Shown here piece by piece: positions 22,340 through 31,855 of a stretch of DNA of 64,000 bases. Within the stretch, counting starts at the first letter, position 1. Every line of letters starts with the position of its first letter. Origin of the DNA: Dendrocalamus latiflorus (Eukaryota > Streptophyta > Magnoliopsida > Poales > Poaceae); NCBI GenBank assembly GCA_017311315.1, contig CM029669.1, positions 4,997,055-5,061,054 on the forward strand. Reading direction: 5' to 3'. The position numbers and the translations under genes were made by a program. Under the pieces are notes generated by a model. It saw only the letters and a program-made list of their open reading frames with translations, searched no databases and was not told the DNA's origin.

Positions 22340-23480
22340 CGTGGTTCACCTGGCCACGTATCACGGTTTGTGATCCTTTGTTGGGTTGATTTGATCCTTG
22401 AGGTGCTCCGCGTCCTGACCCTGCTGCGGGGGTACGATCTGGTGTAGCTCCCAAGTTGAAACGAACTGGCGTCAAAGCTGGATTCTGCGGGCATTTGTTG
22501 GCATAATGTCCCGTCTCATTGCATTTGAAACAAGTGACTACTGACATGGGCTTGGTAATCCTCTGCTGTTGGTTTCCCACTGGGTTTGGTTTTGGCGCTG
22601 AAGAAAACTGACGGGGAGCTGGTGCAGGAGTTTTGAATCCCGTTTGCTGAGGGACTCGAGCTGGCTGAAAATTACTGAAGCGGGCTCTCTGAGCTTGGTG
22701 CATCTGCGATCCTTGCTGCATCATTCTCCTCTTGCAAGATTCTTCCAACTCACGACGACTTTCCTCAATGAGCATTGCTTTGTCCACCATATTTTGAAAA
22801 CTGGCATAATCATGTCCCACTACTTGACTTTCAATCCTGGGTTCAATCCTCTCTTGAACCTCTTTTGGCGAGCATCATCTGTGGCAACATCCTCTGGAGC
22901 ATAGCGGGCCAACTGAGTGAACTTGTTGAGATATTCACTCACGGACAAGTTCTTCTGCCGCAACTCCCGAAATTCTTCCTTCTTCATTTCGATCACCCCA
23001 TCCAGGATATGGGCATGACGAAAAGCTTCTGCGAACTCAGCCCAAGTGATGCTCTCTGGATCCTCATGAGCGGCACAATAATTTTCCCACCACTCGGCTG
23101 CAGCACCCTCAAGCTGATGGGCTGCATACAACACCTTCTCGCGATCAGTACACTGGGCAAGGTTAAGCTTCTTTTCCACTGAGCGCATCCAGTCATCGGC
23201 CTCTAATGGCTCAGAAGACCGTGAATAGGTAGGAGGCCTTGTTCTCATAAATTCTGCAAACTTGGACTGCTGGCGAACTGGCCATGTCTTGATTCTGTCG
23301 ATTCATCATGGCGTTCATGTTCTGCATCATGGTGTTCATCAACTGAGTCTGGGCTGCCATGAACTGACTCAAGGTTGGATCTAGTCCAGCCGGGTTTGCA
23401 TGCTGCTCCGGAGTTGCTTGACTGCCCTCAGGATCCTGACTCATCTGACCACGTCCTGCGGAGCTCCGGGTATCAACCAT
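22340..23480 (-). pseudogene. Gypsy gag with CCHC zinc knuckle, two frameshifts
   Basis: Opens at 23480 (MVDTRSSAGRGQMSQDPEG), with a Met/Asn/Gln-rich segment. A frame change near 23270 leads into a capsid-like region, 23248-22845 (DDWMRSVEKKLNLAQCTDREKVLYAAHQL...AAEWWENY...WAEFAEAFRHAH). A second shift near 22845 follows, then GHDYASFQNMVDKAMLIEE, a basic Gln/Pro-rich stretch and the knuckle CFKCNETGHYANKC (about 22540-22500). Gag and pol share one frame downstream, as in one-frame gypsy polyproteins. The two shifts are enough to disable it. Confidence 0.9.
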
Positions 23481-23767
23481 CTGAAAAGAAAATTCACTTG
23501 CTTGAGAACTGGCTTCACAGGGCTTACTAGGTAAGAGGGAAAAGCAAAGATAAGTGGTAAGTTCGTCTAAGGGGATATTCTAATGGCAAATCCTGAACTA
23601 AGCAATCACTTTAGCCGAAAAGCTAACAAAAGAACCAAATAAATCACTTCAATAAAAGGATTGATATGACTGCAACATATTGCCTTTGAGGGCAAAACTA
23701 TAGCTCACATCGCACTCAATTGCGAACAGAAATCCACTTCCTAACCGATTCTATCCTATGCTACGGT

Positions 23768-24289
23768 CTACTCTTCCGGCTCCCACTCAGGTCCGGCGAG
23801 GTACGGGGTGCGTTCTTCCTCTTCTTCTGCATCACTGTAGAACGTCCATCGGTTGCGGAACTGCATTGTAGGCGCTGCTGCTGGAATGACAAGTCGAAGG
23901 TACTCCCGGCGATCGTCTGCCATGCGTTGCCTTTCCTCCGGACTGGGCGGCGTAGGTGAAGGCGGGGGTGTTGGCGTCCGCGGAGTGTACTCCTCAGGTT
24001 CATACTTCCTCTTGTACTCCTGGATGAGCTTGGTCAAACTGATCTTGTACCGTCGACAGAGGTGAGTAACGGCCTTGCGTGCGGCTGCTTGTGCATTTGA
24101 ACCTTTGAAGCTGTGGTGTACAACGTGACCTCCAAGCTTGGTAGTGAAGTACAGCCTGGTGAGGTGGTATCCTCTTACTTCATCGTCCATGGAACTGTAG
24201 ATTGGTGTCCTTTTGAAACCGCGACTTCGTAGCAGCACTCGAAGAACTCTTTTCCAACCTCCTGACCTGCTATAGCTGCTTTGCAACAT
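23768..24289 (-). CDS. Accessory open frame between 5' LTR and gag of the gypsy element
   Basis: An uninterrupted 173-codon frame placed after the primer site and before gag, same strand as the element. The N-terminal third is basic (SRSGGWKRVLRVLLRSRGFKR). The middle (HHSFKGSNAQAAARKAVTHLCRRY) ends in an Ala-rich basic helix faintly like the second helix of double-stranded RNA-binding folds. A Pro/Thr-rich linker (TPRTPTPPPSPTPPSPEE) and an acidic tail (DAEEEEERTPYL...EWEPEE) follow. I do not recognise the family. It has stayed open while the adjoining gag-pol collected four breaks, and its position suits an extra element gene expressed from the full-length or a subgenomic transcript. Function is unknown; it could also be an untranslated leader that happens to be open. 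Confidence 0.5.
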   Translation of the reverse strand: MLQSSYSRSGGWKRVLRVLLRSRGFKRTPIYSSMDDEVRGYHLTRLYFTTKLGGHVVHHSFKGSNAQAAARKAVTHLCRRYKISLTKLIQEYKRKYEPEEYTPRTPTPPPSPTPPSPEERQRMADDRREYLRLVIPAAAPTMQFRNRWTFYSDAEEEEERTPYLAGPEWEPEE

Positions 24290-24495
24290 CTACAGCACGG
24301 CACAAGATAAGAGTCAGTTTAAAAATTTCATTTTTGCAGAAATTTTAAGGTGAGAGGCAAGAATCCCTAAGAATAAGGTAAGAGAGTAAAGAATTTGCTA
24401 AATTTCAGGTTTGGTTGTTTTGTCTTTAGAAAATAGGTTTTTGAATTTGTGAGATATCGACTAAACTGACTAGGGTTTCGTCCTACAGTCGATAT

Positions 24496-24508
24496 GGCTC
24501 TGATACCA
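24496..24508 (-). other. Primer-binding site of the gypsy element
   Basis: Minus strand TGGTATCAGAGCC, four bases from the 5' LTR end at 24513; complementary to initiator tRNA-Met. Confidence 0.9.
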
Positions 24509-24512
24509 TCTC

Positions 24513-27410
24513 TGTCGAGACCCGAATATACAATTCCGGACTCTACTGTGTATTCCGCGCTAGTCCAGGATCACGCTAGTGCACACAGCGCAAACAAAGA
24601 CAAATATCATCCACATCACGATATTCTAAAGAAAATTCAAATTATATTAATAATCATCAGAGTACGACCTTATGGCCAAGCTTACATTTATTAGCCTGAA
24701 GGGCTTTAAAGAAACTAGCAGCGGAAATCCAAAATTAAACGTAGTAGCCACTCGACATGCCCACAGGCAATCGACTGGGGAGCGAAGTCCTAATCCGTGA
24801 AGTCCTCGTAGTAGCCTCCTTCTAGCAACTCCTACTGATCTGATCCCTCCTCCTCAGCTGAGCAACATGGGCATAAAGCCGTGAGTACATTGGTACTCAG
24901 CAAGTCGTTTGTAACAAGTGAATGCAATATAGTATGCAAGGCTTAACAATGGATGGCTGAAAGGTTAATTTTGCATAAAGCAACAATTTAAAGTAAATAC
25001 AATAAATAGATTGAAAAGCAAATTTAACAACAGACATTAAGTAGATAACCAAAGGAATTGAATATAACCACAAGTGAACTAACCATTCACTTCCCAGCTC
25101 AAACCAACCAAAAATTTCATAAAGACTCTACCCCTCGTGTGAAATCACCGAGCATTGTCCATGACCGAGGACACGGCTATTCGAATAGTTTTACACTCTG
25201 CAGAGGCTGCACAACTGTACCCACACGATGTGATAATCCTCACGTTAAAGATAATCACAACAAGGCTTTTACAATGATCCATCTCCACCCGATCCCACTC
25301 GCTAAGGATTCGCCGTCGAGTAGGGTACCCCCCTAGTCGATAATTGCCCCCTCTTACGCCACACAACATCAGTAGTAACACCAAAGTGGAGACTTCACAA
25401 ATTATTATGCCAGGTCTATCCCATACTAGACATGTGGTTTGCACGGTTAAGCTCAGATCAATGGCGCACAAAGTTAAGTCCTTAAGAGTTACCCAGGCGA
25501 AACAACCACATCCCATGTGCAACCAGCACCCCCTTTACTGCACGATCATTCGCCCAAGTGAAAGCCAAGTTTGTATAACCAATGTCAATGACACTACCCA
25601 TGTCATGACATACAAATTTTATAACTGTGGTTAACCACCACATTCAAGTATATCATTAAATCAAATTAATTAACCACATGTGATGATAGATCCAACGTAC
25701 TAATGATAAGCCTGGCTAAGCAATTAGACGTAACCCCATGTGACAACTATTATTGTATCACTAAATAATTCCCAATCCTAAGGTGTCAATGGAAACATGG
25801 TAGTCAAATTATCATGGAGGGAATAACCAATTAGGAGTATAACTACCAATACAAGGTTTTAATATCAAATAGCAATGCATGATAAATTTGAAACAAAATA
25901 ATACATAATAGATTGAAAAATTAGGTTCAACATGATCAAAGAATACGACTTGCCTTGGCCTTGCTCAGCTGAGGGCTCTTGGTCTTCAAATCCAACTTCC
26001 GCTCCCTCGAACACGCGATCTAACGAGATGAAAAGACAAAATAAATTCAAATAAAATTCAAATGAACTCCAAAAACTTTTAAACCTGAACCAAAAGGTAG
26101 AGCTCAATTTTAGATGAATTTAGAAAAAAGAACGGGGTCAATCGGAGCTAGGACGAGGGAGAACGGGCTCTTGGAAAATTGGATCTAAAGAAAATCGAGA
26201 AAATTGGAAAAGTGCACTATGCTGTGGACCGGGCGCACGACAGAACGGGTCTACGGTGAACCCGGCGCATGAAACAGTACGGCTGACTGAGCTGCTGGCG
26301 CAAGCGGTTAGGGCTGACGTGGCTGCTGACGGGGCGACACGTGGACACCTGGGCTGACGTGGCTCGGCTTGCGTGGCTGCGCGGTCTACGGCTTACGGCT
26401 GACAAGCGGGCCCCGTGTGCCAGCGGCTCGGCGCACGGTGGATCCGTTCCACGGGAAGGCGAGGGGTCGCGCTGCCGCTGACGTCAGGGCTGACGTGACG
26501 GCGCGGGGACCGAGGGGACGCGGGGTGCGGCCGAGGCGGCGACGAGGCGCGGGCGGGTCCGCGGCGGCGGCTGGGTAGCGGCGGCGGCTGGCCGGCGGTG
26601 AAGGGCGGCGGGGTTCAGCCGGCGGCGACGATGTCTTACCGGCGACGGCGGAGACGGCGGCGAAGGCGACGGCGCACGGCACCGGCGGCGGCGAGGGACG
26701 GCGAACTCCGGCGGAACGGCGAGCGGCGGCGAGCGCACACGGGCGACGGCGGCTACGGGCGCGGCGCACGGGCGTTTGCGGCGGTGAGCGGCGGCGGCTC
26801 GAGAGGTGCGGAAGCCGAGGGGTCACGGCGGCTTTATACGCGGACGCCGAGGCGTCCCGATCGAACCCGGCGGCGGCGCGGCGGAGTCCGGGCCGGACAC
26901 GGGGAAGAGAGTCCCGCTCGCAGACGAGGACCCTAACAGGTGGGCCCCACCTGTCAGTGGCTCCGGGCAAGCGGGCGGCACGGATGGCGCGCGGGAGCGG
27001 GCGGGTGGCTGGGATGCCGACACGCGTCGTCCATCGGGCGTAGGGGAGCGGGCGCGGGCGGATGCTCGCCGCGTGGCGCGGGCAGGGCAGGCCAGGCCGG
27101 CGGGCGAGCGGGCTGGGCCGGTTGGTTTTTCTTTTTCTTTTTCTTTTTCAGAAATTCAAATAAATCAATTTGAGCTCTAGAAAATAGCAAATAAATCCAG
27201 AAAAATCCAGAAAAAAATTCCAATAAATTCCTTGAGACATAAAGAACTCAAATAAAACAATTTTGGCAAATGTTAATGTTTAACTTAACCATATTAAATC
27301 CTTTTTAATTCATAAAATTCCATTTAAGCTTTAATTAATTCCAGAAAAAATTCAAATGGTGAATTTTATTTTAAAAGCTTCAAAAAGACTCTGAAAATCA
27401 GGATGTTACA
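24513..27410 (-). repeat. Gypsy 5' LTR
   Basis: 2898 bp, same termini as 16027-18951. Differences include loss of about 12 bases near 26026, loss of about 12 bases near 26790 and of 6 bases near 27055, and scattered transitions. Open frames in the GC-rich part (26380-27170) are not genes. Confidence 0.95.
26832..26838 (-). promoter_or_regulatory. LTR TATA box (5' LTR)
   Basis: TATAAAG on the minus strand within GC-rich LTR sequence, at the same place as in the other LTR. It is expected to drive the element transcript toward gag-pol. Confidence 0.5.
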
Positions 27411-27415
27411 GTGAG

Positions 27416-28331
27416 CCAGCAGTGCTTTTGTAATATAGTCCTCGACGAAGGATGCATTCTCGATGATGGTATCAATGGCGACCAAGCGTGGGTCCAGGAA
27501 ACCAATTCATGATTTCGATGATCTAGCTTCGGTCAGCATGAATCTATATATAACATAGGAAAGCAACAAATTGTGACATATATCGGTATTACGTGAACAG
27601 AGACTGTGATTGTACAGACTTACAGCGTCCAGCATCGAACGAGTGAGGCGTCGAGAGCGTTGAGCGTGAAAAGTTCAAATATATCATCAAAGGTCACCGC
27701 GAAGACACAGTCTTGAGCTTCATGCAAGAAATGTTCCAGCTTGAATTTGACAGTGATTCCTGAGCGCCGTTCTGCCTCTGGCTTATTGGACTGTTCCATA
27801 TACCAAAGGTGGAATCTTTGGCAACCAAGTCCTAGTTTTTGGAGCTCTTCCTGGACTACCATCGGCTGAGCTAGCACGAATTTGCAGGCCAATGGCATGG
27901 ACGGGATATCCTTCGTCTTTGATTTGCCCTGGCCACTGCCTCGATTGTCGGTCGACTTTATGCTAGTCGACTGTAATGGTATAGACGGTGCAAGTTGCTC
28001 TGGCGAGAATAGCACCCGTGGAGATAGCACCGGTGCAGGTAGCTGTGGTTCGCACTGCCTGTGTGGAGATGGCACTAGTGCAAGTTGCTGTGGTTCGCAC
28101 TGCACTTCTGGTCCTGCCACCGGTGAAGAAGCCTCCAGGGAGATGTCGGTTTTGGGCCACTGGATGAATGTTCCAATGGCCTGTCCTAGATTCACGATTT
28201 CGTCGTTGGGGGGCTTCGGTAGCGGGACCACCTCAAAATTGGCATACACACCAGCCACATTAACTTTTGCGAAGCCTGGCGCTAAAGCTTGACCGTGCAC
28301 CATGGCCCCGATACCAGACGAATATGCCTGG
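27416..28331 (-). pseudogene. Linker and Ulp1-like N-terminal half of the second CACTA-3 gene
   Basis: Minus-strand exon 28303-27620 matches CACTA-1 4290-4993. It has GFAKVNVAGVYANFEVVPLPKPPNDEIVNLGQA, then a Pro/Ser/Gln-rich repeat stretch, then LACKFVLAQPM, FHLWYMEQSNKPEAERRSGITVKF and FTLNALDASLVRCWTL. It is followed after an intron by 27540-27416, the start of the protease-like exon (family-typical DPRLVAID). The gypsy insertion splits this exon at GTGAG, and the rest is at 16021-15665. The open exon is 227 codons without a stop, in better condition than in CACTA-1. The upstream edge abuts the solo LTR. Confidence 0.8.
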
Positions 28332-29257
28332 TGATGAGGACATCACTTCTTCGGATACACACAACACTCCTCCACTTGACATTCAAGGACCAATCACTAG
28401 AGCTCGCGCCCGACAATTGAATTTACAGGTGAGCTCGTTCCTAAGTACTTCTTTTTGTTCACTTGAGAATCGATTGCTACCTAATGATTTAATTATGATT
28501 AGGAACCATGGAGAGGACCTAGAAGTACTTGGAGAAGGACTACGAGGCGCACAAGTCCAGCAAGGGCGGTCGAATCATGTTGGAGGCCCAACTCAAACCG
28601 ACTTCGAATCCAATTCGGAGTCCAGGACCAGGCCGCACTAAAACGGATGCCCAGATCGTATCCGGACTCCGTTTTGGACGTTCTACATATGTATGGAAAG
28701 ATGAGAAGACTACCTTTCCAATGGATCTAGTCCCATGTCAAAATTCATTCTGAGTCAACAGGAATCGTTGAAACAATTGGGCATTTAGAATCTGTCAGGG
28801 TGCTGCATCACCGTCTTTTGGGCCGATCGGCTTTGTATCGTGTTGGAGCCCATTAGGGGCACGTCCAGGGGTTTTGCACACCCCTCACTCCTTTATATTC
28901 AGTCGCCACCCCCACCATTAGGGTTTGGGTTTTGCTTAGATTAATTCTGTCTTTGAACAGTTTCGCCGTTCATCGGTTTGTGAGACCCCAACTTTTCGAG
29001 TGCTACATCAATACATCCGCAATTCAGTTGTGTTCTTCCTTGTTCTTGCTTGTGTTCTTCGATTCACAGGCGAGGATTAGCCTTCTTGGCGAGGTCAACT
29101 GGGCCGCGCACGGTTGGTAACCTGAGGAGACGTGGTGCTGCGATTGCGGGGTTCGGAATGTGTCGTTCGGAAGCCGGATCAATTTGTGTCGTGCCTCCAC
29201 CAAATCGAACATATCCAGAACTTGTTAGAAGATCGGGACCCCGTCCCCATCACCTGG
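28327..29257 (+). mobile_element. Solo Ty3/gypsy LTR, TSD CCTGG
   Basis: LTR 28332-29252 (921 bp), TGATGAGGACATCAC...CCCCATCA, between CCTGG duplications at 28327-28331 and 29253-29257. Without it, the CACTA-3 sequence rejoins exactly as in CACTA-1 (GCTTGGGGCCAGGCATAT). It is related to the LTR at 6835-7737: AGTTTCGCCG, GAGACCCCAAC, and TAGCCTTCTTGGCGAGGTCAAC near the end. The first 110 bases read GDEDITSS...DIQGPITRARARQLNLQ, the typical C-terminus of grass gypsy pol, so pol ends inside the LTR in this family. No internal sequence remains, as expected after recombination between two LTRs. Confidence 0.95.
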
Positions 29258-29839
29258 CCCCAAGCAGCGTACAAGGGAATGGACCTATATCTCACTTGGA
29301 GCCTGCACATCGTAGGCTCCTACATAACGATACAAAATTAGCTACTCGAATAGGCCTACCAATGGAGCAAGCATTCGAGAGGTAATAATTATTACCAGGA
29401 TGTCGTCCACAGGAAATTTGGACTGGGTTTGCGTCGGATTGGATGCGCAGCTACTCGGATGGTTGTGCGGGCTAGCTAGCACAGGAGCGGCGGTGGCGGC
29501 CTGCTGACTTTCTGTCTGTTTCCGCACCTCATCTCTGATTACATCAGCCATCTGAGCTAATAGCTCCTCTCTAAGAGATTCCTTGATCTCTTCTCGTAGC
29601 TATGTGTCACGCTCGGCTTTGTTTCTCTTCCTGCGCCGATACATGTCAGAGTCATCTTGGAAACCATGTTTCCAAGGAACGTAAAGCCCAAGGCCTCTCG
29701 TACGGCCCGGGTGCTCCTTGTTTCCCAGGGCCACGAAGAGCATATCATTCTCCCTTGTTCCCTGGAATGATCCCAGCGTACGTGATCCAGAGACCAGAGA
29801 TGAAGAGAAGTGGGAAGAAGCAGATGGATAGTCGCTCAC
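29258..29839 (-). pseudogene. Transposase_24-type part of the second CACTA-3 gene
   Basis: Minus strand, homologous to CACTA-1 3750-4260. It contains GSFQGTRENDMLFVALGNKEHPGRTRGLGLYVP...HGF, RRRKRNKAERDT, then IRDEVRKQTESQQAA and NPTQTQSKFPVDDILVI. A stop lies between the two open pieces near 29600, where CACTA-1 reads through. The N-terminal Transposase_24 block seen at 3254-3625 in CACTA-1 is not found; a foldback and unrelated sequence stand there instead. Confidence 0.75.
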
Positions 29840-30025
29840 CGAAGAAGTCGGCTATGTCGACTGCTCACCGAAGAATCTGGGATTTTTTTTTGAACTTCTG
29901 TACTAAAATTTCCTTGAATTTTGTAATACTATTACTACAAGGTCTCTAAACAAAGTGCCTATCCTAGCACCTACTTTAGTTGCTAAAACTATAAACCGAA
30001 TAGCAAAGTCCCTAAACAAAGGTCT
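29840..30025. other. CACTA-3 interior, no gene
   Basis: AT-rich sequence with no recognisable similarity to CACTA-1. It marks where CACTA-3 diverges from CACTA-1 in the second gene. Confidence 0.4.
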
Positions 30026-30500
30026 ATGAAGCAAATGACACAAACTAGTGTATCCGGTTCATTGAACGGGAACACTATAGTATGTCACTTGCTTCATTTG
30101 CTGTTTTTTGTCTAGATACATGGAGCATTTGGGTGGAAAGATCAACTGTTTCGTCAGGCGCATGACTGCCAATTCGAAGCATAGCATAGCATCCGAGGCA
30201 CATCCGAGGCCTGCTGCTGTGTCTTGAGGAATGCCAAGAGCTAGTATTCAGATGGGTTATGAGAATAAGATTCATAATTTATAGTTTGAGGAATGCCACA
30301 TCTGAAGACCAGCTCTTGGCATTCTTCAAGACACAGCTGCAGGCCTTGGATGTGCCTTGAATGCTATGCTATGCTTCAAATTGGCAGTCATGAACCTGAC
30401 GACACAATGTATTTCTTTCCACCCAAATGGTCAATGTATCTTTTGCAATAATCGCAAGATTTCTTTATCCGGATACACTAGAATGTGTTACTTGCTTCAT
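30026..30500. repeat. Large foldback (inverted repeat) inside CACTA-3
   Basis: The left arm (30026-30242) and right arm (30311-30500) are inverted copies. The inner 80 bases are very close: GACTGCCAATTCGAAGCATA and GTCTTGAGGAATGCCAAGAG against the complements of TTGGCAGTC and CTCTTGGCATTCTTCAAGAC. The outer parts match more loosely and with gaps (TAGTGTATCCGG, ATGAAGCAAGT, CATTTGGGTGGAAAG). The left outer arm is itself a palindrome (30026-30096). The loop, about 68 bases, carries one more copy of TTGAGGAATGCCA. It resembles a foldback transposon or a young microRNA-type locus; no coding capacity. Confidence 0.8.
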
Positions 30501-30724
30501 GCCTTTTGATCATATACTCTTCCTTGATTGGTTAATTTGTGCTCTCAAATTGTAGGGTTGCACATGATAAGATGAGGAAGCAAGAAAAGTGATACATGAT
30601 GCTCAATGTTAGGAAGAGAGGAGAGGAGTAGAGGGAAGGGGGAGAAGGGAGGGGGTGATGTGGATAGAGAGGGGTTATGTGCCTATACTATGTACTATAT
30701 ACTATATACTATATACTAACACAA
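30501..30724. other. CACTA-3 interior, no gene
   Basis: Purine-rich run at about 30609-30660 and a TATACTATATAC-type short repeat at 30690-30720. No coding signal. Confidence 0.4.
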
Positions 30725-31036
30725 CAAGCAATGTAATATGTACCAATGTAAACTAAGCAACTGCAGTAAACAATGTACCAATGTAGTATGTACCAAATAG
30801 CAAACTAATTAAGCTACTGCAGTAAACAATGTACCAATGTAATATGTACCAAATAGCAAACTAACTAAGCTACTGCAGTAAATAATGTACCAATGTAATA
30901 TGTACCAAGCATCAAGCATCAACCCTAAACACTAACAGTAAGCATGAAGCATCAACCCTAAATATGTACTAAGCAACTAACCATAACAGTATGAAGCATC
31001 AAGCATCAACCCTAAACACTAACAGTAAGCATGAAG
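30725..31036. repeat. 56-bp tandem repeat and a second repeat of CATCAACCCTAAACACTAAC
   Basis: CTGCAGTAAA recurs at 30761, 30817 and 30873, giving a 56-bp period over about three copies (units with AATGTACCAATGTAATATG). It is followed by a longer repeat, with AGCATCAACCCTAAA and CACTAACAGTAAGCATGAAG seen twice about 84 bases apart. It lies in the putative intron of the second gene, where CACTA-1 has its TATATG microsatellite. Confidence 0.85.
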
Positions 31037-31079
31037 CTCGGGGAGGGATTTGATGACCTTAGGGTTTTGGTAACCTTAG

Positions 31080-31360
31080 GGACGCAGGAGGAGGAGGCGG
31101 CGACGACGACGGAGAAGGAGGAGGCGACGACGATGGAGGAGGAGAAGGCGACGGGCTCGGGGAGGCGACGGAGGAGGAGGAGGCGACGACGCAGGAGGAG
31201 GCGGCGGCGACGGAGGAGGAGGAGGCGACGGGCTCGGGGAGGCGGCGACGCAGGAGGAGGAGGAGGCTGCGGCGACGTCTTCGTCCGGGGAGGCGGCCGG
31301 CGAGGGCTGGGGGAGGCAGCCGGCGAGGGCTCGGGGAGGCGGCGGCGACGACGGGCTCGG
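31080..31360. repeat. GGA/GCG-rich low-complexity tract (leader of second CACTA-3 gene)
   Basis: Trinucleotide-like GAGGAGGCGACGACG repeats. Both strands are open for over 100 codons with Arg/Gly or Ser/Pro-rich content, which I take as composition artefacts. It lies just downstream (minus strand) of the internal promoter and corresponds to the CG-rich leader at 1905-2210 in CACTA-1. Confidence 0.8.
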
Positions 31361-31407
31361 GATTTAGATCTAATCGAATAACTGCAGCGCACACGGAAAA
31401 CCCTAGC

Positions 31408-31556
31408 GAGAGGGTATATGTAGGGAGATTATCACAGACGGTTCTAACTTAGAACTGTCTGTGATAACATATCACAGACGGTTCTAAACTTAGAACCGTC
31501 TGTGATAACATATCACAGACGGTTCTAAACTTAGAACCTTCTGTGATAAGCCTTTG
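31408..31556 (-). promoter_or_regulatory. Internal CACTA motif cluster and putative promoter
   Basis: Three inverted pairs of ATCACAGACGGTTCTA and TAGAACCGTCTGTGAT-like units at 31430-31556. A CATATACC TATA-like box at about 31413-31420 and CTAGGGTTTTCC (about 31395-31408) follow downstream on the minus strand. Position and order match 1775-1900 in CACTA-1. It separates TNP2 from the second gene. Confidence 0.6.
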
Positions 31557-31855
31557 CCGGCTGTTGCAATTAAGACAACACCAATAACTACATAGCTGCA
31601 TTCATATCAACTACCAAACAACTGCATTCATATACAACACCAACCAGCTGCATTCACATAGTGTATTTCTTGATACATTTTGTCATTCTCAAATACATCA
31701 CACATATACATCACATATACATAAATGCCAATACATTTTGTCATTCTCAAATACATCACACATATACATTTTCACATATACATCTCAAAATTGACTACAT
31801 CACACATTTTCACATATACATCTCAAAATTGTCACACATTTTCACATATACATTC
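31557..31855 (-). other. TNP2 3' flank, no gene
   Basis: AT-rich with short duplications (ACATTTTGTCATTCTCAAATACATCACACATATACAT-type units, about 31670-31830, shown here only as words). It is the equivalent of 1463-1764 in CACTA-1. Plus-strand frames here are spurious. Confidence 0.5.

Larger units (their letters stand above)
16022..27415 (-). mobile_element. Complete Tekay-like Ty3/gypsy LTR retrotransposon, TSD GTGAG
   Basis: Element 16027-27410 (11,384 bp) between perfect GTGAG duplications at 16022-16026 and 27411-27415. Order on the minus strand: LTR 27410-24513, primer site 24508-24496, accessory frame 24289-23768, gag, protease, reverse transcriptase, RNase H, integrase and chromodomain-like tail to 18963, polypurine tract, LTR 18951-16027. 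The pol order and C-terminal chromodomain-like region place it among chromoviruses of the Tekay/Del type (inference from family knowledge). The two LTRs differ by a few dozen substitutions and small indels by eye. The gag-pol frame is broken by two frameshifts and two stops, so the copy is dead. Confidence 0.95.

Noticed and set aside
28267..28641. 124-codon plus-strand frame as a gene
   Set aside because: It starts in CACTA-3 sequence, crosses the TSD and runs into the solo LTR; the GPITRARARQLN stretch is the gypsy pol end encoded in the LTR.
31012..31394. Frames of over 100 codons on both strands near the CACTA-3 internal promoter
   Set aside because: Trinucleotide-like GGA/GCG low-complexity DNA; both strands are open and the peptides are simple-sequence.
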